Positions 12,301 through 20,802 of a stretch of DNA of 64,000 bases are shown piece after piece. Within the stretch, counting starts at the first letter, position 1, and each line of letters begins with the position of its first letter. The translations under genes and the position numbers were made by a program. The notes under the pieces were generated by a model. It was not told the origin of the DNA and did not search any database. It saw only the letters and a list, made by a program, of their open reading frames with translations. The DNA is from Maea johnstoni (Eukaryota; Annelida; Polychaeta; Spionida; Magelonidae). The stretch covers positions 9,402,565-9,466,564 of the forward strand of contig OZ012690.1 in the NCBI GenBank assembly GCA_963942565.1, given 5' to 3'.

Positions 12301-13019
12301 TCGCCATCTTGAATCCCCCTGGATTGATAAAAAATTTCCACAGAACAAATGGTAACTCAATTGTAGATTCAAGATATTAATAGGTAGGTTTCAAAAAATG
12401 TAGTACTTTGTTGATGATTTTGTGTTCAGCTTTTAAAGGAGTTATATTTCAATCACTTTGCCTTTTATCTTTCTTTCAGAAGAGAAGAAAATCGGAGAGT
12501 ACGGTGAAATCGTCAATATTGCATTCCCATAATGAAGGCGAGTGTGGCCAGAGTAAAACTAGCGATGACAGAGTTCAGACACTTATGAATAACAAGACTT
12601 TATGCAACAACAATGAAAGTAGTGGTAGTAGTCCCCATGTGGCTCCGTCTAGTGACTCGGACGCTGAATCAAAAAATGTGACGCCATTAAAAAAACGTAA
12701 TGGATTATCATCCTCTTCAGCAAGTGGAGGCGAGGATGTAAAAACGGACGTGGCGCCACCTATTGGAAGCTCCCAAACATGCACAGATGATCTTAATACA
12801 GAGACAGTGCTGCCACCTATGAAATCCCCAAAAACTTTCAAGGAGAGGACGGGTACCCCTTCAGCAGGGAAGAAGACTATATCTCCGGTACAGGAGAAGC
12901 CCCTTTCGTTATCGACGGAATCGGCTCCCCCTGGTGTTGAGTTAAGTATGGCGGGACTGGAGAGTGCGGCCTATGTACGCGCTATTATTGCAGACATGAC
13001 GGAGGATACAGCCTTATGA
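231..13019 (+). CDS. SLC6-family Na+/Cl- dependent transporter, GlyT/PROT-like (3' part, 11 exons)
   Basis: Plasma-membrane symporter that would couple uptake of a small amino acid or similar substrate to Na+ and Cl-. Exons: 231-372, 1662-2039, 2833-2957, 3663-3907, 4606-4806, 5161-5328, 7052-7231, 8578-8707, 10385-10561, 11518-11627, 12480-13019. All junctions are GT-AG and all phases agree, giving about 797 codons from extracellular loop 2 to the stop. TM4 to TM12 are readable. TM6 has SQVFFSLG and the family signature [11 protein letters not shown]7 has N and S at the chloride-site positions (SNSVTS). TM8 has LDSQF, the Na2-site Asp-Ser. Loop wording such as NIYRD, AYPEAV and [12 protein letters not shown] resembles glycine and proline transporters from memory; the substrate is not proven. 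The 5' exons (TM1-3) lie outside the window. The tail after TM12 is about 378 residues, far longer than usual for SLC6. Confidence 0.93.
421..610 (+). repeat. Repeat family E, copy 1
   Basis: The segment starts cagggttcgattttcccagg, includes the palindromic ggggcatatgcccc, and ends gtcagaccctg. A reverse-complement relative lies at 39371-39551, so this is a dispersed repeat of about 190 bp. Confidence 0.75.
681..1028 (+). repeat. Repeat family D, copy 1
   Basis: A repeat of about 350 bp rich in 'cttgcccc' and 'ggggcaag'. It matches the reverse complement of 11141-11486 along its whole length, so the two lie inverted in introns of the same gene. Both ends carry related GC-rich inverted blocks, suggesting a MITE-like element. 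Confidence 0.85.
1662..2039 (+). CDS. SLC6 exon: TM4, TM5, loop 3, TM6
   Basis: Acceptor ttctgttctag, donor ACAG|gtgaga. TM4 is [21 protein letters not shown]5 begins [13 protein letters not shown]. Loop 3 contains [15 protein letters not shown]6 carries [18 protein letters not shown], with Gln and Ser at known chloride-site positions and the unwound substrate-binding SLG segment, then the signature [10 protein letters not shown] (CATA)n microsatellite starts about 50 bases after the donor. Confidence 0.96.
2088..2210 (+). repeat. (CATA)n and (CA)n microsatellite
   Basis: Imperfect catacata repeats run from about 2088 to 2172, with a CA tract at 2189-2210. Open frames here (Tyr/Thr/His-rich) are repeat artefacts. 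Confidence 0.95.
2640..2738 (-). repeat. Dispersed repeat, matches 60268-60360 inverted
   Basis: The segment aaggatgttattttggcgct followed by gagcgcgaaaa is a reverse-complement relative of the block near 60268. Boundaries are approximate. Confidence 0.5.
2833..2957 (+). CDS. SLC6 exon: TM7
   Basis: The acceptor is tttttcag and the donor GCAG|gtgagt. It encodes [19 protein letters not shown] and the following [12 protein letters not shown]. The Asn and second Ser correspond to the chloride-coordinating Asn and Ser of TM7. The phase matches both neighbours. Confidence 0.95.
3249..3461 (-). repeat. tRNA-derived SINE (family F), minus copy
   Basis: On the minus strand a tRNA-like head is followed by a body (tgccagtgacttggggt, gtttttgctgggt), then a 3' tail resembling aatttcgattttcttcac. 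A plus-strand partial copy abuts it head to head at 3461. Confidence 0.75.
3461..3597 (+). repeat. SINE family F, partial plus copy
   Basis: Contains ccagtgactttggggttagg, the conserved ctccggtttcctccacc block and the gaaattccaaattcc tail repeats. It ends 65 bases before the exon at 3663. Confidence 0.75.
3663..3907 (+). CDS. SLC6 exon: TM8 and TM9
   Basis: The acceptor is tctctgtag and the donor AAGG|gttagt, a weaker gtt donor. It reads [13 protein letters not shown], then TM8 [18 protein letters not shown] with the Na2-site Asp-Ser, [12 protein letters not shown], and TM9 starting LWVISSVC. The last 63 bases are duplicated at 4119-4181. Confidence 0.95.
4119..4181 (+). pseudogene. Duplicated TM9 part-exon in the next intron
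   Basis: This is a 63-base copy of 3845-3907 lying 274 bases downstream. It keeps 21 open codons and reads [16 protein letters not shown], with only V-to-I and T-to-A changes among about 12 base differences. It is preceded by an AG (aataag) and followed by a good donor (AAGG|gtaggc), so it looks splice-competent. If included it would add a second TM9 in frame, which would disturb topology. The flanking intron similarity (about 3908-4036 versus 4182-4310) overlaps a fragment of repeat family B. It could be an exon relic, an alternative exon, or a mis-merged haplotype. Confidence 0.75.
4406..4548 (+). repeat. Family A MITE, internally deleted
   Basis: Begins TTAACCCT and then jumps to the internal tcatgttggtattcattgg. 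It ends near ttagcaacctgcagtgaaag. Shorter scraps of the same family occur at about 4931-4950 and 4990-5012. Confidence 0.7.
4606..4806 (+). CDS. SLC6 exon: TM10 and start of TM11
   Basis: The acceptor is gttttccag and the donor CTG|gtaaga. It has 67 codons in phase 0 on both sides. It encodes [19 protein letters not shown]10 ([16 protein letters not shown]), an [11 protein letters not shown] loop and the start of TM11 ([14 protein letters not shown]), a typical order for the family. Confidence 0.95.
5161..5328 (+). CDS. SLC6 exon: TM11 end and TM12
   Basis: The acceptor is gtgttgcag and the donor GAG|gtagat. It has 56 codons in phase 0. It encodes [13 protein letters not shown], then [12 protein letters not shown]12 ([18 protein letters not shown]) and the start of the cytoplasmic tail, KAKGTLKE. 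Confidence 0.95.
5803..6032. mobile_element. Short-TIR MITE
   Basis: The ends are TAATTCCTGCAC and GTGCAGGAATTA, an inverted repeat of about 12 bp. A TA at each outer edge suggests a TA target duplication. It lies in the SLC6 intron at 5329-7051 and has no coding capacity. Confidence 0.6.
6599..6832 (+). mobile_element. Family B MITE
   Basis: Runs from TTAACCCATTAGTGCTCAC to TTAATGGGTTTAA. The interior has the family's hairpin pair, tttgaaggag and ctccttcaaa. TTAA ends with CCC are typical of piggyBac-type non-autonomous elements. Confidence 0.8.
7052..7231 (+). CDS. SLC6 exon: polyproline tail insert
   Basis: The acceptor is tttctttgcag and the donor ATG|gtaaac. It has 60 codons in phase 0. 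After RLVFLVQ, the usual post-TM12 helix, comes a run of 12 prolines coded by a CCT-rich tract (about 7093-7130), then a serine-rich stretch and SLCCFPDFM. In other family members as I know them, the WGPA motif of the next exon follows the helix closely, so this exon looks like an insertion into the tail. Confidence 0.85.
7361..7584 (+). mobile_element. Family B MITE
   Basis: Starts TTAAACCCGTTTACACTC and ends gtgtgaatgggTTAA, with the internal tttgaaggagaagtgttgat hairpin half. Located in the intron after the polyproline exon. Confidence 0.8.
7959..8188 (+). mobile_element. Family B MITE
   Basis: Starts TTAACACATTCATACCTG and ends gtatgaatgggTTAA. The gcagccaaaaccacctgac block matches the family. 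Located 0.6 kb after the previous copy in the same intron. Confidence 0.82.
8241..8573 (+). repeat. ATTGC/ATTGT pentanucleotide array
   Basis: About 330 bases of attgc, attgt and aatgc/aatgt five-base units reach to within about four bases of the splice acceptor at 8576-8577. Asn/Gln/Tyr/Ile-rich frames on the minus strand are artefacts. Confidence 0.95.
8578..8707 (+). CDS. SLC6 exon: conserved post-TM12 WGPAL motif
   Basis: The acceptor is gtgctgtag and the donor CAAG|gtagga. It encodes [20 protein letters not shown], matching the conserved membrane-proximal tail of SLC6 proteins, then a Tyr/Gln-rich segment ([10 protein letters not shown]). The acceptor lacks a clean pyrimidine tract: an ATTGC/ATTGT pentamer array runs to within a few bases of it. 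Confidence 0.9.
9087..9454. mobile_element. hAT-type MITE with perfect 8-bp target duplication
   Basis: The ends are TAGTGTTGGGA and (inverted) TCCCAACCCTA. They are flanked by identical CCAACTAC at 9079-9086 and 9455-9462. The interior is rich in atcgat motifs. It is 368 bp, non-coding, in the SLC6 intron at 8708-10384. Confidence 0.92.
9455..10384. other. Remainder of the SLC6 intron before the exon at 10385
   Basis: AT-rich. A stretch at about 9700-9990 with tacttgcc and gggcaag motifs may be a distant relative of repeat family D. Nothing else is recognised. Confidence 0.4.
10385..10561 (+). CDS. SLC6 exon: cytoplasmic tail
   Basis: The acceptor is tattttcag and the donor AAAG|gtaggt. 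It encodes a polar segment beginning [15 protein letters not shown] and ending [11 protein letters not shown]. The phases join both neighbours. No domain is recognised. A family A MITE starts at the TTAA at 10567, so the donor's last T is the first T of that TTAA. Confidence 0.82.
10567..10760 (-). mobile_element. Family A MITE at a splice donor
   Basis: A minus-oriented copy: TTAACTCTTATACTGCTGG at the left and cattggaagggtaa at the right. Its left TTAA begins six bases into the intron. Confidence 0.85.
10761..10948 (+). mobile_element. Family B MITE, truncated
   Basis: Begins taaatccattgattctc directly against the family A copy. It contains gcagcctgacaattttgatg and stops before the usual 3' end. 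Confidence 0.7.
10950..11107 (-). repeat. tRNA-derived SINE family F, best copy
   Basis: On the minus strand it reads gatggctgtgtggtctaagg (box A-like) and gttcgaatccc (box B). It continues into a body ending ctccggtttcctccacc. This supports RNA polymerase III SINE ancestry. Confidence 0.82.
11141..11486 (-). repeat. Repeat family D, copy 2
   Basis: The reverse complement of 681-1028 over about 350 bp. It starts agggctcgacattggtgctt and ends gcgtgccttgac. It ends about 31 bases before the exon at 11518. Confidence 0.85.
11518..11627 (+). CDS. SLC6 exon: basic tail segment
   Basis: The acceptor is cgttctgcag and the donor AAG|gtgggt. It encodes [20 protein letters not shown] and then [16 protein letters not shown]. 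The CRRRRRK cluster could be an inner-leaflet lipid contact or a trafficking signal; this is inference. A family D repeat ends about 31 bases upstream. Confidence 0.82.
11665..12198 (+). repeat. (AAT/GAT)n trinucleotide array
   Basis: About 530 bases of aat, gat and related trinucleotides in the intron between the last two SLC6 exons. Frames of Asn/Asp, Met/Ile and Ile on both strands are artefacts. Confidence 0.97.
12480..13019 (+). CDS. SLC6 last exon: Ser-rich tail with PDZ-ligand-like end
   Basis: The acceptor is ttctttcag. It has 179 codons and a TGA at 13017-13019. The protein is polar and Ser/Thr/Pro-rich and probably disordered. An open frame starts earlier at 12408, but the acceptor and phase fix the exon start at AAG 12480. 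The protein ends EDTAL: the last three residues T-A-L fit the class I PDZ pattern (S/T-x-hydrophobic), which would suit scaffold anchoring. Confidence 0.85.
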   Translation, partial: KRRKSESTVKSSILHSHNEGECGQSKTSDDRVQTLMNNKTLCNNNESSGSSPHVAPSSDSDAESKNVTPLKKRNGLSSSSASGGEDVKTDVAPPIGSSQTCTDDLNTETVLPPMKSPKTFKERTGTPSAGKKTISPVQEKPLSLSTESAPPGVELSMAGLESAAYVRAIIADMTEDTAL

Positions 13020-13186
13020 AAGTTCATTCGTGTTCACAGTTCAACCTTCCAATACTGAGGCTACTTGTCTCCAAAAGACAAGGATGCAAAGAACTAAAAA
13101 AAAACACTATAAATTGATGTTTCGAACAAATTTATAGAAAGAATGCTTCTTGGTTGATGAAATACAGCTTTTGGTCAAATAGTTCT

Positions 13187-13387
13187 TTAACCCTCCCAAT
13201 GCTATGGTTACTTTCATCCAAAGCCCAATGACCTAGAGATTTAATAAACTCTGTCATGTTGGTATTCATTGGAAAGGTCTCGCTGAGTACTCTCAGATGA
13301 GTACCCACTTGCCTGGGTTTCAGTAATTTCTCAGCATTTTTGTGTCATTTTGTATTGGCCAAATTAGCCATCAGCAGCATAGGGTTA
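13187..13387 (+). mobile_element. Family A MITE in the SLC6 3' region
   Basis: Starts TTAACCCTCCCAATGCTATGG and ends catcagcagcatagggTTAA, full length at about 200 bp. Confidence 0.85.
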
Positions 13388-13876
13388 AACTCTGTGCATC
13401 TCTTTGGAGGATGTTTCTGTTTGAGGGATTTTTTGGGCTGGCTGGCCAACTTTAGATTACTATGAAAAAAATGTTTCAAGAAATAAGATATTTAAGGAAG
13501 ATTGTCACTAGGAAGAAACTAACAAACGGCTTCTATTCAAATATCTGTGATTATCTGCAGTGCAAAAACATGCATGCTAACTTATCTATAAATCATTTTT
13601 AGAATGATTCTCTTACAACTAATTGCATCATAGCCTTTTGATCAAACTTGAGTTTTAACAAATGTTTTTTATGACGTGTTAATTTTCTCATTATTCTGAT
13701 GTAGTATAAAAGAATTTGTGATATTCAATATTTCACAGCTCCATCATTTGGATTCTTTTAGTGCGCCTACCTTGCTGTGGAAATTTGATAAGGGTAATTT
13801 TTAAAAATGATGAAAATAATTGAATGGCACAGCATAGAAGTTGGTGACGTATTGCACTAATTTTGAATGTAACTTC

Positions 13877-14243
13877 TAGGACTGTCATTGATATGACAAG
13901 TATCGATCGATCGAAATAATTTTTCCAATTAATCGAAAAAAATATTATGTCAATTGTTATGTCAATTAATCGAAACACAGTTTTTCAGCCTTTTACGCCA
14001 TTTTTAGCCAACGCTTATAAGAATTTTAAAGAGAAACTCAAGTATTCAATCAAAAAGTGTTGAGAAAACCTTCATTGTCTTTGCATTGTGAGAATCTTAG
14101 GATCCTAGCCACAAAAATTGTGTGGAACATGTGAAAATATTCTGTTAGTGCAGTTCTTCAAAATCGAATCGAAATAATCGGAATCGAAAAAATAAAATGT
14201 CAATGATCGAATCGAAAATAAATGGATGTCAATGACAGTCCTA
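13877..14243. mobile_element. hAT-type MITE with perfect 8-bp target duplication
   Basis: The ends are TAGGACTGTCATTGATATGAC and (inverted) gtcaatgacagtccta. They are flanked by GTAACTTC at 13869-13876 and 14244-14251. Rich in atcgat and aatcgaa. Relatives lie at 38330 and 55445. Confidence 0.92.
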
Positions 14244-14252
14244 GTAACTTCA

Positions 14253-14346
14253 AATAGCCAACTGGTTTCGTCCACCACTTACAACATAGTCCTGACTAAG
14301 TCGCAATATATTGCAGAAAAAGTGATGATAAATGAAATTCCAAATT
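14253..14346 (+). repeat. SINE family F 3' fragment
   Basis: Contains tttcgtccaccacttacaac, gcaatatattgcagaaaaag and the aaattccaaattcc tail of family F; the head is missing. Confidence 0.6.
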
Positions 14347-14431
14347 CCTACTTCATGGGAATTAAGCTCTGATTATGATCAGATAACTGTGACACCATAA
14401 TGTTTTATGGAACAAATGGTTTTCTTTAGTC

Positions 14432-14650
14432 TTAAACCTTCCAATGCTGAGGCTACTTTTCTCCAAAGTATAAGGACACAGAGATTTTTTTGAAAATCAT
14501 CTTAACCCTGTCATGTTGGTATTCATTGGATTGCTCTAGCTGAGTACTCTCAGATGAGTACCCATGTGCCAGGGTTTCATTAATTTTTCAGTGTTTGTTG
14601 CCTTATTTTATAATAGCCAAATTATAAGCCACCAGCAGCATAAGGGTTAA
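14432..14650 (+). mobile_element. Family A MITE
   Basis: Starts TTAAACCTTCCAATGCTGAGG and ends ccaccagcagcataagggTTAA. Confidence 0.85.
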
Positions 14651-15400
14651 AAACCATAATAGACTTGTTTTCTAGACCTCACAGTAGGGCGGTATGGCGT
14701 ATGTAATATTTCCATTTGTTACAGTGTGTTTTGGAACAAATGAGTGAGTTTTGTTGGAGAGAAGAGTGTGATTTTTTTTGATTTTTTTAAGCGTGACTCC
14801 CCTATGATGTGATAATAATAAACTGTGGAATTGCTCACCTCGATATGATGATTAACATTTTGTATATTTAGAAAAAGGTGTAATATTTATATAAGTACGT
14901 CCAATGTGTCTGATGATCATGGAATGTTGAAATATGCATTGAGTTGTGATAAAATGATAGAACCCTAAGTGTTAAGTGAATGATGAAAATAGTTCTTGCT
15001 CAATATTATCTACTTCTTTAAAGGGATAGTAAACCCAAATGAAAGAGCCTGTTTCAGGGTTTGAAATGAAACCCTCATTTTGAATGAAGTGCTCAACGAT
15101 TAGCTGCCAACATGGTGTCCCCATGGATCTCCAGCTGAAGATCAGATTGCTTAAATTTGTCATGTTCAACTGTAAATATCTCCAAATTTAGAATGGTTAC
15201 AGCAGCAAATGAGGATTCATTTTAAAACTTGAAATAAGTTCTTACTTTAGGGTAGATAATAACGTTTGATTTTATTATCCCTTTAACTTCTTTGTTTTGA
15301 TATATGAAATAGAATGAAAACCCACCTAGCCTGTCCTTTGAGGCTCAACTGTTTTTCCTACCGCAAAAAGCCACTGCATCAATGGTTTGTAAATCATCTG

Positions 15401-15612
15401 TTAACCCATTCATGCCTTGAGATCTACTCTACCAGTTTCGTCTGAAACTGTCACACGTTTGAAAATAATTTGCAAATAAAGCATAAATTCACAAAATATT
15501 TGAAGGAGAATTGTAGATACAGTCTTGATGAACAATTCTTCAAGAATTTTTTTTTTGATAGATATCATCAGATTTGTCGGGCAGTTTTGGCTGCTACAGG
15601 CATGAATGGGTT
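15401..15612 (-). mobile_element. Family B MITE
   Basis: Starts TTAACCCATTCATGCCTTG and ends tgctacaggcatgaatgggtt. It has the tttgaaggagaattgta and caattcttcaag hairpin pair. Confidence 0.8.
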
Positions 15613-15906
15613 CGACAAATTCAAATGGAATATCTGGATCAGGCTCAGATTGTTGAAAGATGAGACATTATTCAAAAGTCTTTGAAACAGACACTGCGTA
15701 AGATTATGCAACCATGTACATATACATCTCTACTGTATACACATCGTGTATGTTCTCCTTAAGTTTGTTAATGTTTAAGGTATGCACATGTAGCTACTGG
15801 CTTATTTCATTGTATATAGCCACATTCCTCCTTCATAACCTTAATAGCATATTGAGAGAAAAGGAATGATTGAGCGAGAGTAAAACAATATAGAAACCAG
15901 AGTATA

Positions 15907-16330
<424 letters not shown>

Positions 16331-16880
16331 GTAATTGAGAGAAAAGAACCTGCTGCTGTTTTCCTTCCATTGTTCCTCCTGTACGTTGATTTTCTACATT
16401 GCCATTGATGTAAATACTACAGAAATTGTTAATAGTTTCCTTGTTGATTTAATAAATTGATGAATATGCATTTATTGAAATACAGGTATGAATAAGATAT
16501 TTCAACAATAGGACTTTGTTTTTCTTTGGGTGCTAGATAATTTTCAGAAGAAAGAGGAGAAAATAATCCTTTAACTGAAAAATATTCTTTTAAGTTGTAT
16601 ATACATTATGGTCAGTGAAATACATGCAATTTTTTCCCAATTCTTCCAGCCCCTTCCCCAATGTTTTCCATTTTCTATTTGGCACCTCAAGTGTCACTGG
16701 GTTACCATCAAGGTGGGCACCTTTCTGAGTTTTCTAGTTGATTTATCCAGAGATGTGGGCATAGCATTTTCACAACAAGTCCCTTTGAGCTTAGATGAAT
16801 GGAACATGGATTGGTGGCCACAGACCAATTACTGTATGGCCCATTATAAAGACCTGGACACACCTAATGTTGCCGAATTT
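16331..16880. other. No gene recognised
   Basis: Unique-looking AT-rich sequence. A 103-codon open frame at 16608-16919 resembles nothing I know and runs into a repeat (16881-17035), so I do not call it a gene. Confidence 0.5.
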
Positions 16881-17035
16881 ATTCTCAGCATGACGTCACT
16901 GGGAGACAAAGACCAATGAGTGCTTTTGTACTTATTTACATTATAGAGGAGGTTGCTCACGCACATGCATAGAAAGCACCACTTAAGTGGTTCTTGTCAA
17001 TACCTGGACTCGTAGTTGTACCCAGGCTGTTGAGC
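16881..17035 (-). repeat. Repeat family I, copy 1
   Basis: The reverse complement shares ctctataatgtaa, cctcattggtctttgtct-like and gtgacgtca segments with 40963-41203 and 45372-45600. Confidence 0.7.
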
Positions 17036-17176
17036 AAGATCTGCTGGTTGCATAGCAGGTGATCGACATTCATGCTTTGAGCAGTATAATTTCTACTAAT
17101 AGTGAGAGCAAATATATCACCTAATTAGGGATCTTTGATATCTTGAGGCAAAAGAGGGATTTGGGTATTTACAGCC

Positions 17177-17202
17177 CCCCCCCCCCCCCCCAAAAAAAAT
17201 GA
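17177..17202 (+). repeat. Poly-C then poly-A tract
   Basis: A homopolymer C run directly followed by A. Similar C or G runs occur near 23222, 31552, 33906, 34190 and 34254. Confidence 0.9.
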
Positions 17203-18534
17203 ATTAATTGTTCATTTGACCCTGAACTCAAGGTCAAGGTCATTACCATGAACTTTTCTACCTGCATACGGTAGGGAAGTGAGCGAGTTCCATAATGAGT
17301 TGTCTCTTGTGGCATTTAGTGGAAGATTTGCAGTTTTTTGCCTATTTGTTAGACCCCCTGCTTGTTTATGTTCATCAGATTTAGTTCTATCAGGGCCAAT
17401 GAGCGATTTTCAAGATGGCGAGTTTGACCGAGCCTCTTTCAAAACTAAGTGGGGGAACAGCACATTAACCAAGTTCAGATAGTTCTCTATTTTTTGAGTA
17501 AATTTTTACTAGGAGAAGGGGGCGGGTGATTAAAAATTATTGTTAAACCCTTGCCTGCTTCACCGCTTACCTCAAAGTCACTGGTAATTTTCCCACGCTG
17601 AGTCTCATTCGAACCCGATATATTTCATGGTGGTGATGGACGGTGAAGGCAATTACCTTAGACCATCCGGCTTTAGGGATCACCCCTTCAATATTTCAAT
17701 CTTCTGACAACCATTTTACTGTGAACTCACTCGATTCCTAAAATGATCAAATAGAGTACCATTCGTAAATAAAATTAAATGGAACATCGACTTTCAATTA
17801 TTTTATTTTCAATACGTTACTTTTTAAAGATATATCTTTTTGTTCATCAATGAGTAAGCTCCAAATGTAAACGGGGTGAATATTCAGATAGAGAACCTTA
17901 GATGAACAGAATAATTGCTATTCGTGACAGAATCGCAATCACATTGGTAACGATTCGATATTATAATGCCATATAACCAATAATTCAACTTATGAAAACA
18001 AAAACATTCAACTTACATGCAAAAATAATTCAACTTGACTTCAAAACAATTCAACATGGCAAAACAATTCCACGTTTTTTTCGTCAATATTATTCGGCCA
18101 GATATAGAAGAATGCATGTTGAATTATTTCTATAAGTGTAAGTTCACTAAGTTGATTTGCTTAGGAAGTCCACTCATGTTACACGTATATGGTGACGATG
18201 AAAGTCCTTGCCATGATATTCAGAAAAGTACAACTGTATAGGCAGAGTTCAGGAATATTGAGCATCGGACATGGAGAGAGAGAGAGAGAGAGATTCAATA
18301 TATTTAACGACATACCTGAAGAAGTAAAGGGAATTAAATAAACTAGAATATGAATATAATTAAAAGGGGATGAGAGCGGCGTTTATGACAAAAATAATAC
18401 CTTTTAGGAAATATAAGCAAACAATACGGAATAAGAGTTCATTGATTTATTTACAAACGAAAGAACAAATGTGATAACATTTAGATAAACAAAACAAAAT
18501 TATCAAGACAATGCCGTTTTTGCAGAAAAAAATT
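17203..18534. other. Intergenic; SINE fragment only
   Basis: About 17544-17665 resembles family F in reverse (caaagtcactggtaattttc, attcgaacccg). Near 17222-17250 are ttgaccctgaa and caaggtcaaggtcatt, extended AGGTCA-type half-sites. A short GA tract lies at about 18271-18294. No gene is seen. Confidence 0.5.
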
Positions 18535-18537
18535 GTT

Positions 18538-18609
18538 TTAAAGACAATTCATTTGTCTTTAAAGACAATTCATTTGTCTTTAAAGACAATTCATTTGTCT
18601 TTAAAGACT
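18538..18609 (+). repeat. 21-bp tandem repeat, about 3.5 units
   Basis: The unit ttaaagacaattcatttgtct is repeated head to tail without spacers. Confidence 0.93.
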
Positions 18610-20255
18610 ACGCACATAGAGATGTGTACTAATAAAATGATGAACTATGTTCTGGTATGCCAACCATGAAACAAGGGCTTGCCAAATCAACTATCATATA
18701 GATATCACGTAACGAGTCCTGATTTTGAAAATCATTTTTAAGAAAGCTTAAAACATTTAAACCCACTAATGTCTATTAACGATGCAATAGTTGATTTCAT
18801 CATAAGGAAATAAATCTTCTATGTTCCTACCATACAGGCACCCCGCACAACTACCCAGTGTAATTCAACAGTCTGATATCTCTTATAATTCTGGTTGGCT
18901 TGGATAGTAAATTCAAGGATTTATTTACTAGTTACTATCAAGCGAAATTTGTTGAGGCATCAAATGGGTCTGTCCAACCTACAGTTCTGACAAGTTTTTT
19001 ACATCCAACTTTATCAATGCAAAATGTGCAGATATTGACCTCCTGTAAAAATACTTTCATTTCATGACCGCAGATGAATTCATACACCGGTTTAGATTAT
19101 CCAACGCTACAAAAACAGGGTTTTCTCTCACTCTGAGGTGTGTCCTATGCTTAGAATAATGGAAAAGAGAAGTTGTCTTTGGGTATTGTCTTAACAGAGG
19201 TTAATGGTCAAACTAGTGTAATTGCTAAAACCTGTAAAAGTTAGAATAAACATCCATGAAACTGATCCCCAGAGGATGTATCGCAAAGCCTCGTCCCAAG
19301 ACACAAAATCACTCACTCGTGTAAGATACCTCCTTTATACAGCCACGAGTGATGGAACCTCTATGTCCAACTGTCGCATTGTTGCGAGAATCCGCAGATC
19401 AGCATGCACTAGATTAAGTTAGAAATAGTCAGGAAGAAATATCTGAAACTGGGATGCTAGCTTACATTTTTGTGTTAAAAGTCGCAACATGTCTTTGATT
19501 TTTGGTCAAAATGACCCAGAAACAAGCACTTATGATGCATTAAATTTTGTATATCTACAGTATAAAAAGCGATAAACAAAGGAAAAAATTTCTATGCCCT
19601 TGACAAGTTAAATGTATCATACTGGATCATACAGCAACTCTAATGCACAGACTAGTTCTCTGGTGTGGTCTTTCAGTGTGTTGTTGATAGAAAGTTCATG
19701 ACACATTCTAGAATAATCTAATAAGCTCTTTCAGTAAGGTTTTAAAACTCTGAATAGATGCCTTAAGAGGGGATTACTTTGTGATTTAACATGCGGATGC
19801 AAGTTAAATACTGTTAATCTTAAGAAACTTTAGCATGCTCATGATTAATGAGCACACGAGTTTCCGGATTATTGTTGGGCTATTCAACCCTAGATTAATC
19901 TTTGTTTCGAAAAACTGGTTATTCTACAGTGGAGATTATTTTTCATGTAATTTCCTGGATTTTTTTTTCAAAAAATAGGTTCCTCTGAAACAGGTTCAAA
20001 CCGATGTGCGAATAGGTTTTTGGGGTAATGTTATTTTGAGCAAATCCCACCATCCTGATTCCACACCTAGGTAATTCAGTACAACTGATACCTTATAGAG
20101 AACTTCAGGTGAAGAGGGTTATGACTAGGCAGTCCATTTTTAGACTTTGTAGGCCAACGAAGATTATGTCAATCAACACAGAACAGGCTTACAGACAGTT
20201 TGGCCATTGAGCTCTAGGGATGATCCCTATTTCCAAAGCTGACTAGTACTAGATG
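18610..20255. other. Intergenic, nothing recognised
   Basis: AT-rich DNA with short unremarkable open frames only. No repeat family defined elsewhere in the window was noticed here. Confidence 0.5.
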
Positions 20256-20266
20256 TACTACTACTA

Positions 20267-20313
<47 letters not shown>

Positions 20314-20392
20314 ACTACTACTACTTCTACTACTATCATCATCATCATCATCATCATCATCACCATCGTCATCATTATTGATTTTATTATTA
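20256..20392 (+). repeat. (CTA)n (CTG)n (CAT)n compound microsatellite
   Basis: Runs of cta, then ctg, cta and atc trinucleotides. A Ser/Asp-rich minus frame across it is an artefact. Confidence 0.96.
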
Positions 20393-20689
20393 TTACACAT
20401 CCGAAGTTTATTTGTCATTCCTGCATTACAGTTGCGGTTGACCACAGAAGCTGCCGACCATAGCGTAGTCTACCTGCGAGCAGCTTTGTAATTACGGCGC
20501 AGTGGACGTCGCAAGCAGCAGGCAAGCAGACCATAACTCTAGGACTTAGTGCAAACCTTTATACTAAGGGCCCCCGTTTGATCGCGAACATTCTTGGATG
20601 AAATTACCTGTAACTATAGAGCAAGTTCAAGGATGTCTTTAACATTCGAGGAATTCGATTGCAACCCGTCTCTCCCTACTGCCAAGGTC

Positions 20690-20802
20690 ACATCTCGGCC
20701 GGGGCATGTGAGATAGTGATCAGTGACTTAACAGGGGTTAACCGGTGGTTTTCGCCGGGTACTACTGTTTCCTCCACCACTTATAACTGGCTATGCTGCA
20801 AG
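20690..20802 (+). repeat. SINE family F body
   Basis: Contains atcagtgacttaacagggg, ggtggttttcgccgggtact, gtttcctccaccacttata and actggctatg, the conserved family F order. No clear tRNA-like head. Confidence 0.65.

Larger units (their letters stand above)
13020..14822 (+). other. Probable 3' UTR and flank of the SLC6 gene
   Basis: AT-rich sequence after the stop with no open frame of note. It holds two family A MITEs and one hAT-type MITE. The clearest polyadenylation hexamer noticed is aataaa at 14817-14822, so the UTR could be about 1.8 kb; the true end is unknown. Confidence 0.45.

Noticed and set aside
11635-12372. Open frames of up to 245 codons (poly-Ile, Asn/Asp, Met/Ile) on both strands
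   Set aside because: They are translations of the AAT/GAT trinucleotide array, which is open in several frames on both strands; real coding sequence is not.
12408-12479. An ATG at 12408 as the start of a separate 203-codon protein
   Set aside because: The acceptor at 12478-12479 and the phase from the exon at 11518-11627 make the segment from 12480 the last SLC6 exon; 12408-12479 is intron.
16608-16919. A 103-codon gene
   Set aside because: No recognisable domain, no splice or promoter context, and its end lies in a dispersed repeat.
18538-18609. A CRISPR-like array
   Set aside because: The repeats are directly adjacent with no spacers, and the window is eukaryotic.
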